NCBI RefSeq assembly: GCF_010731735.1
Contig: NZ_AP022588.1
Coordinates: 2,976,001-3,040,000, forward strand
From: Mycolicibacterium sediminis
GTDB lineage: Bacteria > Actinomycetota > Actinomycetes > Mycobacteriales > Mycobacteriaceae
DNA: 64,000 nucleotides
Direction: 5' to 3'
Shown here: positions 56,493-64,000 of the stretch, one piece after another
Position numbering within the stretch: the stretch's first letter is position 1
Layout: each line of letters opens with the position of its first letter
Program-made: the position numbers and the translations under genes
Notes under the pieces: generated by a model
Seen by the model: only the letters and a program-made list of their open reading frames with translations
Databases searched by the model: none
What the model was told of the DNA's origin: nothing

Positions 56493-57802
56493 CTGTCCAC
56501 ACCGCCCATCACCGGATCGATCGACGCGACCGCCGCGATCGCATCGGCCACCATTCCGCCCTCGCACATCGCCGCCACGGCTTGCAGATTCGTGAACGAC
56601 GGGTCGCGGTAGTGCACCCGGAAGGGGCGGGTCCCGCCGTCGCTCACCATGTGCACGCCGAGTTCGCCGCGGGGCGACTCGACGGCGGTGTACACCTGAC
56701 CGGCGGGCACGCGGATGCCCTCGGTCACCAGCTTGAAGTGGTGGATGAGGGCCTCCATGGACCCGCCCATGATCTTGGCGATGTGCTCGGGTGAGTTGCC
56801 GAGGCCGTCGGGCCCGATCTTCAGATCGGCGGGCCAGGCCAATTTCTTGTCGGTGATCATCACCGGGCCGGGCCGGAGCTTGTCGAGGCACTGTTCGACG
56901 ATCCTGATCGACTCGCGCATCTCCCGGACGCGGATCATGTAGCGGCCGTAGGCGTCGCACTCATCGGTGGTGATGACGTCGAACTCGTAGTCCTCGTATC
57001 CGCAGTAGGGCTGCGCGCGGCGCAGGTCGTGGGGGAGTCCGGTGGAGCGCAGGACCGGGCCGGTGATGCCGAGCGCCATGCAGCCGGTGAGGTCCAGGTA
57101 GCCGACCCCGACGGTCCGTGCCTTCCAGATGTAGTTCTCGTTGAGCAGGTTCTCCATGTCGCGCAACCGGATCGGCAGCAGGTCGAGCAGCTCGCGCAGC
57201 TGGGGAAGTGCCTCCTCGGGCAGGTCGGCCGCTAGCCCACCGGGCCGGATGTAGGCGTGGTTCATGCGCAGGCCGGTGATGGTCTCGAAGACCGACAGGA
57301 TCAGTTCACGTTCCCGGAAGCCGAAGAACATCGCCGACATCGAACCGAGTTCCATGCCGCCGGTGGCCAGCGCCACGAGGTGGCTGGAGATCCGATTGAG
57401 TTCCATCATCATCACGCGGATGACGCTGGCCCGTTCGGGGACGTCGTCGGTGACGCCGAGCAGCTTCTCGACGCCGAGGCAGTAGACCGTCTCGTTGAAG
57501 AACGGCGACAGGTAGTCCATCCGGGTCACGAACGTGACCCCCTGCGTCCACGTGCGGTACTCGAGGTTCTTCTCGATGCCTGTGTGCAGATAGCCGATGC
57601 CACAGCGGGCCTCGGTGATGGTCTCGCCCTCGATCTCGAGGATCAGCCGGAGCACGCCGTGCGTCGACGGGTGCTGCGGACCCATGTTGACGACGATGCG
57701 CTCGCCGGCCACCGAGGCGTCGCGAGCGGCGGCGACCACCTCGTCCCAGTCCTGGCCACCGACGGTGACCAGGACGTCGCGGTCCACGTCGTAATCGGTC
57801 AT
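56489..57802 (-). CDS. nuoD: NADH dehydrogenase I subunit D (quinone site)
   Basis: 437 aa from ATG 57802, overlapping nuoC by one base (TGATG). [15 protein letters not shown] carries the quinone-site histidine; [25 protein letters not shown] and ESPRGELG are conserved. Together with NuoB it forms the quinone pocket. The C-terminus ends DPVMGGVDR as in typical mycobacterial NuoD. Confidence 0.97.
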   Translation of the reverse strand: MTDYDVDRDVLVTVGGQDWDEVVAAARDASVAGERIVVNMGPQHPSTHGVLRLILEIEGETITEARCGIGYLHTGIEKNLEYRTWTQGVTFVTRMDYLSPFFNETVYCLGVEKLLGVTDDVPERASVIRVMMMELNRISSHLVALATGGMELGSMSAMFFGFRERELILSVFETITGLRMNHAYIRPGGLAADLPEEALPQLRELLDLLPIRLRDMENLLNENYIWKARTVGVGYLDLTGCMALGITGPVLRSTGLPHDLRRAQPYCGYEDYEFDVITTDECDAYGRYMIRVREMRESIRIVEQCLDKLRPGPVMITDKKLAWPADLKIGPDGLGNSPEHIAKIMGGSMEALIHHFKLVTEGIRVPAGQVYTAVESPRGELGVHMVSDGGTRPFRVHYRDPSFTNLQAVAAMCEGGMVADAIAAVASIDPVMGGVDR

Positions 57803-58485
57803 CAGTTGTACGACCTCCGCTGGTCGGGTGGGGGAATCGAGGCGCCGTGGTACTCGACCGGGATGCCGCCCAGCGGGTAGTCCTTCCGCTGCGGGTGGCC
57901 CACCCAGTCGTCGGGCATCTCGATCCTGGTCAGCGCCGGGTGCCCGTCGAACAGGATGCCGAAGAAGTCGTACGTCTCGCGTTCGTGCCAATCGGTGGTC
58001 GGGTAGACCGAATACAGCGACGGCACATGCGGATCCGCGTCCGGTGCGACGACCTCGAGCCGCACCCGGCGGTTGTGGGTGATGGAGTTCAGCGCGTAGA
58101 CGGCGTGGAGTTCGCGACCGACGTCGGCGGGATAGTGCACCCCGGACACGCCGAGGCACAGCTCGAAGCGCAGCGCGGGGTCGTCGCGCAGCACGCGGGC
58201 GACGGTGACGAGGTGCTCGCGGCGGACGTCAAGGGTCAGTTCGTCGCGGAACACCACCACCCGTTCGACGGCGGTCGCGAAGACGTCGTCGCCGAGGGCC
58301 GAGGCCAACAGGTCCACCACGTCGTCGAAGTAGCCGCCGTAGGGCCGCGGCGTGCTCCCCGGGAGAGTGACCTCGCGGACCAGGCGTCCGTAGCCGGAGG
58401 TGTCGCCGGTGCCGGTCACGCCGAACATGCCACGGCGCGTTCCGATCACCTCGTGCCCGTTGGGGTCGCCTGCGACGTCGGTCAT
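57802..58485 (-). CDS. nuoC: NADH dehydrogenase I subunit C
   Basis: 227 aa from ATG 58485, ATGA overlap with nuoB. The 30-kDa subunit signature is seen in [18 protein letters not shown] and [22 protein letters not shown]. Not fused to NuoD, unlike E. coli. Confidence 0.96.
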   Translation of the reverse strand: MTDVAGDPNGHEVIGTRRGMFGVTGTGDTSGYGRLVREVTLPGSTPRPYGGYFDDVVDLLASALGDDVFATAVERVVVFRDELTLDVRREHLVTVARVLRDDPALRFELCLGVSGVHYPADVGRELHAVYALNSITHNRRVRLEVVAPDADPHVPSLYSVYPTTDWHERETYDFFGILFDGHPALTRIEMPDDWVGHPQRKDYPLGGIPVEYHGASIPPPDQRRSYN

Positions 58486-59039
58486 GGGCGCAGCAGTCCG
58501 GTGAACTCGATGGTCGGCCGCGAGGCGAGCGCCGCTGCCTCCGTGGCGGCGATGGCCTCGGCGCGGTTGACGCCCAGCGGCATCTCCTGAATCTTGGCGT
58601 GCAGCATCAAGATCGCGTTGAGCAGCATCTCCGGCCTCGGCGGACAGCCGGGCAGATAGATGTCGACCGGCACCACGTGGTCGACGCCCTGTACGACGGC
58701 GTAGTTGTTGAACATGCCGCCCGACGACGCACAGACTCCCATCGCCAGAACCCATTTGGGTTCGGCCATCTGGTCGTAGACCTGCCGCAGAACCGGTGCC
58801 ATCTTCTGGCTCACCCGGCCGGCGACGATCATCAGGTCGGCCTGCCGCGGCGTCGCCGAGAAGCGCTCCATGCCGAAGCGGGCGATGTCGAACCGCGGTC
58901 CCGCAGTCGCCATCATCTCGATCGCACAGCAGGCCAGGCCGAAGGTGGCCGGCCACAGCGAGCCCTTGCGGACGTAGCCCGCAACCTTCTCCACGGTCGA
59001 CAGCAAGATGCCGCCGGGCAGTTTCTCCTCTAGTCCCAT
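58482..59039 (-). CDS. nuoB: NADH dehydrogenase I subunit B (cluster N2)
   Basis: 185 aa from ATG 59039, overlapping nuoA by 10 bp. Tandem cysteines in [11 protein letters not shown], then [10 protein letters not shown] and [10 protein letters not shown] give the four ligands of N2, the terminal cluster that reduces quinone. Confidence 0.97.
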   Translation of the reverse strand: MGLEEKLPGGILLSTVEKVAGYVRKGSLWPATFGLACCAIEMMATAGPRFDIARFGMERFSATPRQADLMIVAGRVSQKMAPVLRQVYDQMAEPKWVLAMGVCASSGGMFNNYAVVQGVDHVVPVDIYLPGCPPRPEMLLNAILMLHAKIQEMPLGVNRAEAIAATEAAALASRPTIEFTGLLRP

Positions 59040-59404
59040 GACAACCCTCCACGTCGCCACACGTAGGCGTAGGCGACGAATACCGTGAGCATGAACAGCA
59101 ACATCTCGATCACGGCAAACAGCCCGAGCGAGTCGAACGACACGGCCCACGGGTAGAGGAACACGATCTCGATGTCGAAGACGATGAACAGCATGGCCGT
59201 CAGGTAGTACTTCACCGGGAAGCGCTGACCGGTCGCCTCGCTGTTCACCCCGCCGGGTTCCATCGGCTCGATGCCGCACTCGTACGCCTCGAGTTTGGCG
59301 CGGTTGTAGCGCCGCGGACCGATCAGGACCGCGATGCCGACCGAGCCGACCGCGAAGAGGGCAGCGATCGCCCCGATCACCAGAATGGGTACGTATGCGT
59401 TCAT
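59030..59404 (-). CDS. nuoA: NADH dehydrogenase I subunit A
   Basis: 124 aa, three membrane helices; [15 protein letters not shown] is the conserved loop between TM1 and TM2 and [15 protein letters not shown] the TM2 motif. First gene of the operon; promoter expected in 59405-59573, where no strong TANNNT/-35 pair stood out. Confidence 0.96.
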   Translation of the reverse strand: MNAYVPILVIGAIAALFAVGSVGIAVLIGPRRYNRAKLEAYECGIEPMEPGGVNSEATGQRFPVKYYLTAMLFIVFDIEIVFLYPWAVSFDSLGLFAVIEMLLFMLTVFVAYAYVWRRGGLSWD

Positions 59405-59573
59405 ACCGCCGCGTCGCTCCCTCGTTGGGCTGTCGATGTGAGCTACGACACAGCTTAGTCAGGTTAACGGAGTGCCCGACGCGTTTTGGATAGGATCAGA
59501 TTTGCGTGTCGACGGGTCGGCCTACGTCGCCTCACACGCGAAGTTGCCACGCGCGCAGATCAATTCGTGCAGG

Positions 59574-59966
59574 TCACGTCACCAGGGTGCGTACCAGCCC
59601 GGCGACCGCCTCGCACAGCCGGATCGGGTCGATGGGGTGCGGCACAGCCGCCTCCGCCCGGGACCAGTTGGCCAGCCAGGCATCGTCCGGCCTGCCCGTG
59701 AGCACCAGTATCGGCGGACACACCGCCACCTCGTCCTTGAGCTGCTTGGCCAGCCCCATCCCACCCGCGGGGCTCGCCTCGCCGTCGAGGATCGCGATGT
59801 CGATGCCCCCGCCGTCGATGGTGCTGACCACCACCGGCGCGGTTGCGACGTCGAGATAGGTCAGCTCGGGCAGGTCCGGGTGGACACGTGTGCCGAGCGC
59901 CGACCGCACCTGATCACGCACGAGGGCGTTGTCGCTGTAGACGAGGATCCGGATGCTGGGGGGCAC
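59574..59966 (-). CDS. Orphan receiver-domain protein upstream of nuo (Rv3143-like)
   Basis: 130 aa from GTG 59966; TAGCAT (59979-59974) ends 7 nt before it, so leaderless. Receiver fold without output domain. D12 and the likely phospho-acceptor D61 (IAILDGEAS) are present and LVLTG holds the switch threonine. The acidic pair is reduced (SD instead of DD) and the usual Lys-Pro reads HP (AAVPHPIDP), so phosphorylation may be weak or absent. The position before nuoA is conserved with M. tuberculosis Rv3143, pointing to a link with complex I. Confidence 0.82.
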   Translation of the reverse strand: MPPSIRILVYSDNALVRDQVRSALGTRVHPDLPELTYLDVATAPVVVSTIDGGGIDIAILDGEASPAGGMGLAKQLKDEVAVCPPILVLTGRPDDAWLANWSRAEAAVPHPIDPIRLCEAVAGLVRTLVT

Positions 59967-59976
59967 CTCGCCGATG

Positions 59977-60657
59977 CTACGACTGCGGCACCCGTGCCGC
60001 GGCGGTTCGGCGCTGCTGCACGGTCTGCTGACCCCACGCGCGGTCGTCGTCGAGTTCGAGGTCGGCGGCGATCGCGCGCAGAGCATTCTCGATGCGGCGT
60101 AACGACTGAGCGCGGCTGCTGGTGTTCCGCTGGGACGGATGCGGCGCAGCGAGCACCTTGTACAGCCTTCCTGGCGGCTCCCCTGTGATGGCGAGCATGA
60201 AGCCCGACAGCGCGGCGGAGCCGAGGGTGAGCACGATCTGAAGACGATGGGTGAGGGCGAGGACCTCGCGCAGCCGGTGTGCCCCGTCCTCGACGTCTGC
60301 GCGCCGCGCGGCGCGCGGCGCGCCCAGTTCGTCGCGGAGCGCCGCAGGGACTACGTTCCACTTCAGGCAATCCGCGCGACGAATCCCGGCCTCCTCGATC
60401 AGGTTGCCGAGTAGACGGTTGCTGGAGTCTGAATTGTCCAGAGAGCAGAAGTTGGAGCCTGACGGACCGACGGTGCGGGGTGCCGGCGACTCCATCAAGA
60501 TCAGTACCTTGGCTCCCGTGCCGCCGTCATCCGGGTCGAACCACGGAATGGATCGATCGGCACCCCTCGATCGCCAGCTACGCACCAAGTCGTTGAGCGG
60601 GGCGACGTTCGGCGTGTCGAGGCGGCGACGCTTGTCGCTGACGAGGGATTCGTCCAC
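59977..60657 (-). CDS. Uracil-DNA-glycosylase-superfamily protein
   Basis: 226 aa from GTG 60657 (start uncertain). LILMESPAPRTVGPSGSNFCS resembles the N-terminal active-site loop of UDG-fold enzymes and APHPSQRN the DNA-intercalating HPS motif; CLKWNVVP lies between. The usual catalytic Asp/Asn of the first loop is not clear, so it may act on another lesion or merely bind DNA. It follows the LysR gene by 5 bp on the same strand. Confidence 0.62.
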   Translation of the reverse strand: MDESLVSDKRRRLDTPNVAPLNDLVRSWRSRGADRSIPWFDPDDGGTGAKVLILMESPAPRTVGPSGSNFCSLDNSDSSNRLLGNLIEEAGIRRADCLKWNVVPAALRDELGAPRAARRADVEDGAHRLREVLALTHRLQIVLTLGSAALSGFMLAITGEPPGRLYKVLAAPHPSQRNTSSRAQSLRRIENALRAIAADLELDDDRAWGQQTVQQRRTAAARVPQS

Positions 60658-60662
60658 GGGCG

Positions 60663-61631
60663 TCAGTGATCGGATCGTTGACTCGAATGGGTGGACTTGG
60701 TGACGGAGGCGATGTGAGCCAGCAGGTCGCGCACTGCGCCCGCCGGTGGAGTGCGGGCCCCGGTCCAGATCGCGCGTAACGGGCGGTGCAGGTCGATCGC
60801 GCTCACCGGTACCGCATGCAGCCTGCCGAGCGCGAGGTCGTCGGCCACGGAGAGTCGGCTCATCACGGCCGGCCCGGCGCCCGCGAGTACGGCCGCGCGC
60901 ACCGCGGCAGCCGTCGACAACTCCAGTACGGGCGGTTCGGTCATGCCGTCGCAGCCGGCCCCCACGATTGCCGCGGTGAGGAAGTCCCTCGTGCCCGAGC
61001 CGGGTTCGCGGGTCACCAGGGCTGCCCGGCACAACTCGTCGGGCCCGATTGGTCGTGTCCTGCGTGCCCAAGGGTGGTCACGCGGTACGACGAGGACGAG
61101 TTCGTCGTGGGCGACGATGCGACCACGCAGGCCCCGTGGTGAACCCGGGCTCTCGACGAAGCCCACGTCGGCGGCGCCCTCGCGCACCGCAGCAATGACG
61201 TGTTCGCTGTTCTGGGCGGTCAGGATCACCTCGGGCGAGTTCGCGGCACGCCGGACCTTGGCAGTTCGCAAGGTGACCAGCCATCGCGGCATGAGGAGTT
61301 CGGCGATGGTGAGACTCGCATGGACTCGGACATTGTTCTTGCTGTCTGCTCGCAGAGTCGCAAGTCCGGCGTCTACCTCACGGGCCACACCGAGTAGGCG
61401 ATCGGCCCACTGGGCGGTGACCACGCCGGCTGGGGTCAGCCCCGACCCGGTCCGGCTGCGGCGCACCAACCGGACGCCGGTCTGATTCTCCATGGCGACG
61501 ACGCGTGCGGATACGGCTTGCTGCGACAGGCCCAGTTCACGCCCGGCGGCGCTGAGGCTTCCGGTCCGGGCAATGGCCAGCAGGACCTCCAGCGAGACCA
61601 GGTCGAGCATGCGCGTACTGAGTCGCTCCAC
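60663..61631 (-). CDS. LysR family transcriptional regulator
   Basis: 322 aa from GTG 61631; TAGGAT (61643-61638) ends 6 nt upstream, a leaderless layout. HTH: LLAIARTGSLSAAGRELGLSQQAVSARVVAME. The effector domain has TREPGSGTRDFL, as in CysB/CbbR-like members. Divergent from a sulfite-oxidase-family gene with a strong palindrome in the 111-bp gap. Confidence 0.88.
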   Translation of the reverse strand: MERLSTRMLDLVSLEVLLAIARTGSLSAAGRELGLSQQAVSARVVAMENQTGVRLVRRSRTGSGLTPAGVVTAQWADRLLGVAREVDAGLATLRADSKNNVRVHASLTIAELLMPRWLVTLRTAKVRRAANSPEVILTAQNSEHVIAAVREGAADVGFVESPGSPRGLRGRIVAHDELVLVVPRDHPWARRTRPIGPDELCRAALVTREPGSGTRDFLTAAIVGAGCDGMTEPPVLELSTAAAVRAAVLAGAGPAVMSRLSVADDLALGRLHAVPVSAIDLHRPLRAIWTGARTPPAGAVRDLLAHIASVTKSTHSSQRSDH

Positions 61632-61647
61632 AACCAGATCCTAACGC

Positions 61648-61668
61648 GCCACAACATTTGGTTGTGGC
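61648..61668. promoter_or_regulatory. LysR operator between lysR and the sulfite-oxidase-like gene
   Basis: GCCACAAC-ATTTG-GTTGTGGC, perfect 8-bp arms with 5-bp spacer. GGTTGTGG recurs at the regulator start codon (61628-61635, opposite strand), the two-site layout expected for an autoregulated LysR protein. Confidence 0.7.
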
Positions 61669-61742
61669 AATAGCGCTTGTTTGCGGGACAGGGGCGGTAG
61701 ACGATTGGCGAAGGACGCGAAACTCGACGGAAGGTGGCTGCC

Positions 61743-62819
61743 ATGGGTGCAACCGAATCAGGTGTGGTGAAACCGGTCTCATCCGATCTGATGGAAGACG
61801 CCGGTACGGGCCTGGACTACGGCACCCGGCCCGACCGGATGCCGGGAATGCTCACTCCAGTCGATCGATTCTTCGTTCGGAGTCACTCGCCGACACCGAG
61901 CATCGACGTCGCCGGGTGGGCACTGCACATTGGGGGCGACGCGGCGGGCAAGCCCGCGTCCGTTGGCTACGACGAACTGTGCCATCGGTTCCCACAGGTC
62001 TCGATCGAGCGGACGCTCGAGTGCGCGGGTAATCGCCGCGTGCTGTTCGGCGAGGAGTTGGGCACCACCTTCGACGGTACGCAGTGGGGTCGTGGTGCCA
62101 TCAGCTCGGCGGAGTGGACCGGCGTGCGTCTGCGCGACCTGCTCGCCGGTGTGGGCGTGGCCGCCGATGCGGTCGACGTACTCGCGGTGTCCCTCGACTC
62201 GGCGGGCGCTCGGCGCCCCCTCCCCATCGCCAAGGCCATGGCCGATGACACCATCGTCGCGACGGCGATGAACGGCGAGACGCTCCCGCCCGATCACGGC
62301 TTCCCGGCGAGGCTCGTGGTCTCGGGCTGGCTGGGTGCCGCGAGCATCAAGTGGCTCGGGCGGCTCGAGGTGTCGCGTGAACGGATCTTCGTACCGTGGA
62401 ACACCGACGACTACGTGCTGATCGGCCCCGGCCACGAGGCGGACGGGCCGGGTCGCGGTTCCGTCATCACGGCACTCGGTGTGTCCAGCCTGATCGAACT
62501 CCCGTGGCCCGCGCGGCTGAGCCCCGGACCGCAGGTGATCCGGGGGCGTGCCTTCGCAGGCGAGAACTCAGTCGCCGCGGTCGACTACCGCGTCGACGGC
62601 GGTCCGTGGCACGCGGCCGACATCACGTCCGCGGCCACGCCCGGCTTGTGGGCGCGATGGGAGTTCGCGTGGAACGCGGAACCTGGCGACCACGTCATCA
62701 GCGTGCGTGCGGCAGATTCGTCGAACAACGTTCAACCAGAACACACGTCGTTCAACGAACTCGGGTACATGCACGAGTCGGTGCTCCAGCATCCGGTGCA
62801 CGTCTCCTCGGCCCCGTGA
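61743..62819 (+). CDS. Sulfite-oxidase-family molybdoenzyme
   Basis: 358 aa from ATG 61743 (GGAAGG 8 nt upstream); GTG 61734 lacks a usable ribosome binding site. Molybdopterin domain with the Mo-ligand cysteine C94 in ERTLECAGNRR, GRGAISSAEWTGVRL, and SGWLGAASIKWL; C-terminal Mo-co dimerisation domain from about 245 (VIRGRAFAGENSVAAVDYRVDGG). No signal peptide, no heme or membrane segment, so probably a cytoplasmic sulfite or related oxidoreductase with an unknown electron acceptor. Its stop overlaps the DUF202 gene start. Confidence 0.87.
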   Translation: MGATESGVVKPVSSDLMEDAGTGLDYGTRPDRMPGMLTPVDRFFVRSHSPTPSIDVAGWALHIGGDAAGKPASVGYDELCHRFPQVSIERTLECAGNRRVLFGEELGTTFDGTQWGRGAISSAEWTGVRLRDLLAGVGVAADAVDVLAVSLDSAGARRPLPIAKAMADDTIVATAMNGETLPPDHGFPARLVVSGWLGAASIKWLGRLEVSRERIFVPWNTDDYVLIGPGHEADGPGRGSVITALGVSSLIELPWPARLSPGPQVIRGRAFAGENSVAAVDYRVDGGPWHAADITSAATPGLWARWEFAWNAEPGDHVISVRAADSSNNVQPEHTSFNELGYMHESVLQHPVHVSSAP

Positions 62820-63172
62820 CCGACCCAGTCGACGACGAGCCGGACTACCGGTTCTCGCTCGCGAACGAACGCACCTTCCTGGCGTGGATCCGGACCGCGC
62901 TCGCACTGATCGCCGGCGGTGTCGCCCTCGTTCAACTGTTGCCACGCTTCGGGATTCACGGGGTTCGGCATGGACTCAGCATCGTTCTGGTGGCATCCGG
63001 AGGACTGTTGGCGCTGTCGTCGGTGCAACGCTGGCGGCGGGTCCAGCAGGCGATGCGTCGCGGGGAGGATCTCCCGACCAACCGGATGCCCGTCGCCATC
63101 GGGGTCGCGCTCGTGGCACTGACCGTCGTGCTCCTCGTCCTCCTCGTCGTGACGCCCCCCGGCGGCAGCTGA
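62816..63172 (+). CDS. DUF202 (YidH-like) membrane protein
   Basis: 118 aa from GTG 62816 overlapping the previous stop (GTGA). RFSLANERTFLAWIRTALALIAGGVAL is the DUF202 hallmark; three membrane helices. Function unknown. Confidence 0.82.
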   Translation: MTDPVDDEPDYRFSLANERTFLAWIRTALALIAGGVALVQLLPRFGIHGVRHGLSIVLVASGGLLALSSVQRWRRVQQAMRRGEDLPTNRMPVAIGVALVALTVVLLVLLVVTPPGGS

Positions 63173-63174
63173 CG

Positions 63175-63465
63175 ATGAGACGAGTGGCGGACAGGCCCGG
63201 TCTGCAGCCCGAGCGCACGGCGCTGTCCTGGGAGCGGACGTCGCTGGGCTTCCTCGCGATCGGCGCACTCGTGTTGCTCCGGCACGCCGAACTGGCACTG
63301 CCGGGTCGGTTCGTCGTGGCGGCGCTGGCGTTCGCCCTGGCGCTGGCGGTGATCGTCGTCGGACGGCGCCGGGCCGCCCGGCGGCGCATCGCCGTCCTCT
63401 GCGTGGGATGGGCGACGGTCGCTCTCGCCGGCGCGGTGTGCGTGCTGGTGTGGTGGTCGACGTGA
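63175..63465 (+). CDS. DUF202 (YidG-like) membrane protein
   Basis: 96 aa from ATG 63175, 2 bp after the previous stop. PGLQPERTALSWERTSLGFLAIGALVLLRH matches the DUF202 start; three helices. Two different DUF202 proteins in tandem also occur as yidH/yidG in E. coli, suggesting a heteromeric membrane complex, here linked with the molybdoenzyme. Confidence 0.8.
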   Translation: MRRVADRPGLQPERTALSWERTSLGFLAIGALVLLRHAELALPGRFVVAALAFALALAVIVVGRRRAARRRIAVLCVGWATVALAGAVCVLVWWST

Positions 63466-63469
63466 GAGG

Positions 63470-63850
63470 TCAACGCTGCTGCATCAGGGGCGCCATGTCG
63501 GCCGGGTCGAAGTACTCGTCGATCCGGGTGATCGCACCGTCCCCGTCCACCTTGATCACGATGCAGACCCGCAGGGCGATCGACGCCCCGCCGGTGCCGT
63601 CGGCGTGAAGGACGTGCTGCTGCACGAACCCGCCGTCGAATACTTGGCGATCGAGGATCACGTAACGACGGGTCGCGGTGACGTTCAGGAACCAGCGGAT
63701 CACCTTCAGCGCACCGACCCGATCGTTGTCGCCGGCGTCCCCGCTGTGCCACACGGCGACATCGTCGGCCCACATGGCGTCGATGGCCGGGTAGTCGCCC
63801 GCCTCGATCGCTGCGAAGAGCCGGTCGGCCACCGCCAGCGGTCCGGTCAC
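63470..63850 (-). CDS. NTF2-like / SnoaL-type protein
   Basis: 126 aa from GTG 63850, overlapping the upstream stop (GTGA). LFAAIEAGDYPAIDAMWADDVAVWHSG and ITRIDEYFDPADMAPL are typical of SnoaL-like folds used by small isomerases, hydrolases or ligand binders. Substrate unknown. Confidence 0.78.
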   Translation of the reverse strand: MTGPLAVADRLFAAIEAGDYPAIDAMWADDVAVWHSGDAGDNDRVGALKVIRWFLNVTATRRYVILDRQVFDGGFVQQHVLHADGTGGASIALRVCIVIKVDGDGAITRIDEYFDPADMAPLMQQR

Positions 63851-64000
63851 GAGGCGCCCTCCGAGTCGTCGTATCCCGGGTGCGCGACGGCGAGGCGCCG
63901 GGTGACGAGCCTCCGCAGCACCGGTTCGACGTCGGCACCGCGGTCGTCGAGGTCGCCGCGCCGGATGGCGGCGGCGAGGTCCGCCTCGTCCGCGTAACCG
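63847..64000 (-). CDS. C-terminal end of an unidentified protein (possibly DUF6285)
   Basis: The last 50 codons of a gene that enters from the right edge. The tail (DLAAAIRRGDLD...VLRRLVTRRLAVAHPGYD) resembles the end of DUF6285 proteins, which usually sit beside a phosphotransferase and an acyl-CoA dehydrogenase. Too little is visible for certainty. Confidence 0.5.
   Translation of the reverse strand, partial: GYADEADLAAAIRRGDLDDRGADVEPVLRRLVTRRLAVAHPGYDDSEGAS

Noticed and set aside
60663..60716. Possible frame joining the UDG-like protein to the LysR gene
   Set aside because: The open frame continues upstream through the antisense-like LysR region but the LysR stop and a GTG 6 bp later give two normal genes.

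Overview
The window is high-GC actinobacterial DNA, almost certainly from a fast-growing environmental mycobacterium (Mycolicibacterium-type). The basis is the gene content: a TopoN/TopoM pair as described in M. smegmatis, a complete nuoA-N operon preceded by an orphan receiver protein as in M. tuberculosis (Rv3143 then nuo), FadB4, AofH, AccD3, an Rv3167c/Rv3168/Rv3169-like cluster, heavy use of GTG starts, 4-bp stop/start overlaps and many leaderless promoters. No tRNA, rRNA, CRISPR array, insertion sequence or phage gene was seen.

Region 1 (1-4.9 kb): atypical type II topoisomerase genes and a UvrA paralogue. Region 2 (5-19 kb): two minus-strand operons flanking a GntR/FCD regulator. One encodes a ThDP enzyme, a class III CoA-transferase, a crotonase, two short acyl-CoA dehydrogenases and an aldehyde dehydrogenase. 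The other encodes a branched-chain-amino-acid-type ABC importer, a 4-oxalocrotonate-tautomerase-like protein and an enolase-superfamily enzyme. An identical 12-bp operator core precedes both operons, so they look like one regulon for uptake and CoA-dependent breakdown of an unidentified organic acid.

Region 3 (19-27 kb): a MarR/quinone-reductase pair with three matching operators, a stand-alone LigD-type 3'-phosphoesterase, and a second regulon (FadR-type regulator, MatC-like carrier, CoA-transferase, AccD3) that could handle malonate or a similar dicarboxylate. Region 4 (26-44 kb): mostly single genes of housekeeping or unknown role (EVE-like protein, small zinc-ribbon protein, LysR/MFS pair, FadB4, alcohol dehydrogenase, Hpx-like hydrolase, AofH, Baeyer-Villiger-type monooxygenase, PhoD-like phosphatase, a tiny secreted protein, a phosphotransferase with a coupled unknown protein, TetR, an RclA-like reductase, crotonase).

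Region 5 (44-60 kb): the 14-gene nuo operon for proton-pumping NADH dehydrogenase, interrupted only by a hairpin repeat between nuoF and nuoG, plus the orphan receiver. Region 6 (60-64 kb): UDG-like protein, LysR regulator divergent from a sulfite-oxidase-family enzyme followed by two DUF202 membrane proteins, an NTF2-like protein and a cut-off gene at the edge.

Gene starts were adjusted where Shine-Dalgarno sequences, stop/start overlaps, catalytic N-termini or leaderless -10 boxes decide them. Functions rest on motif reading and memory of families; no database search was run.
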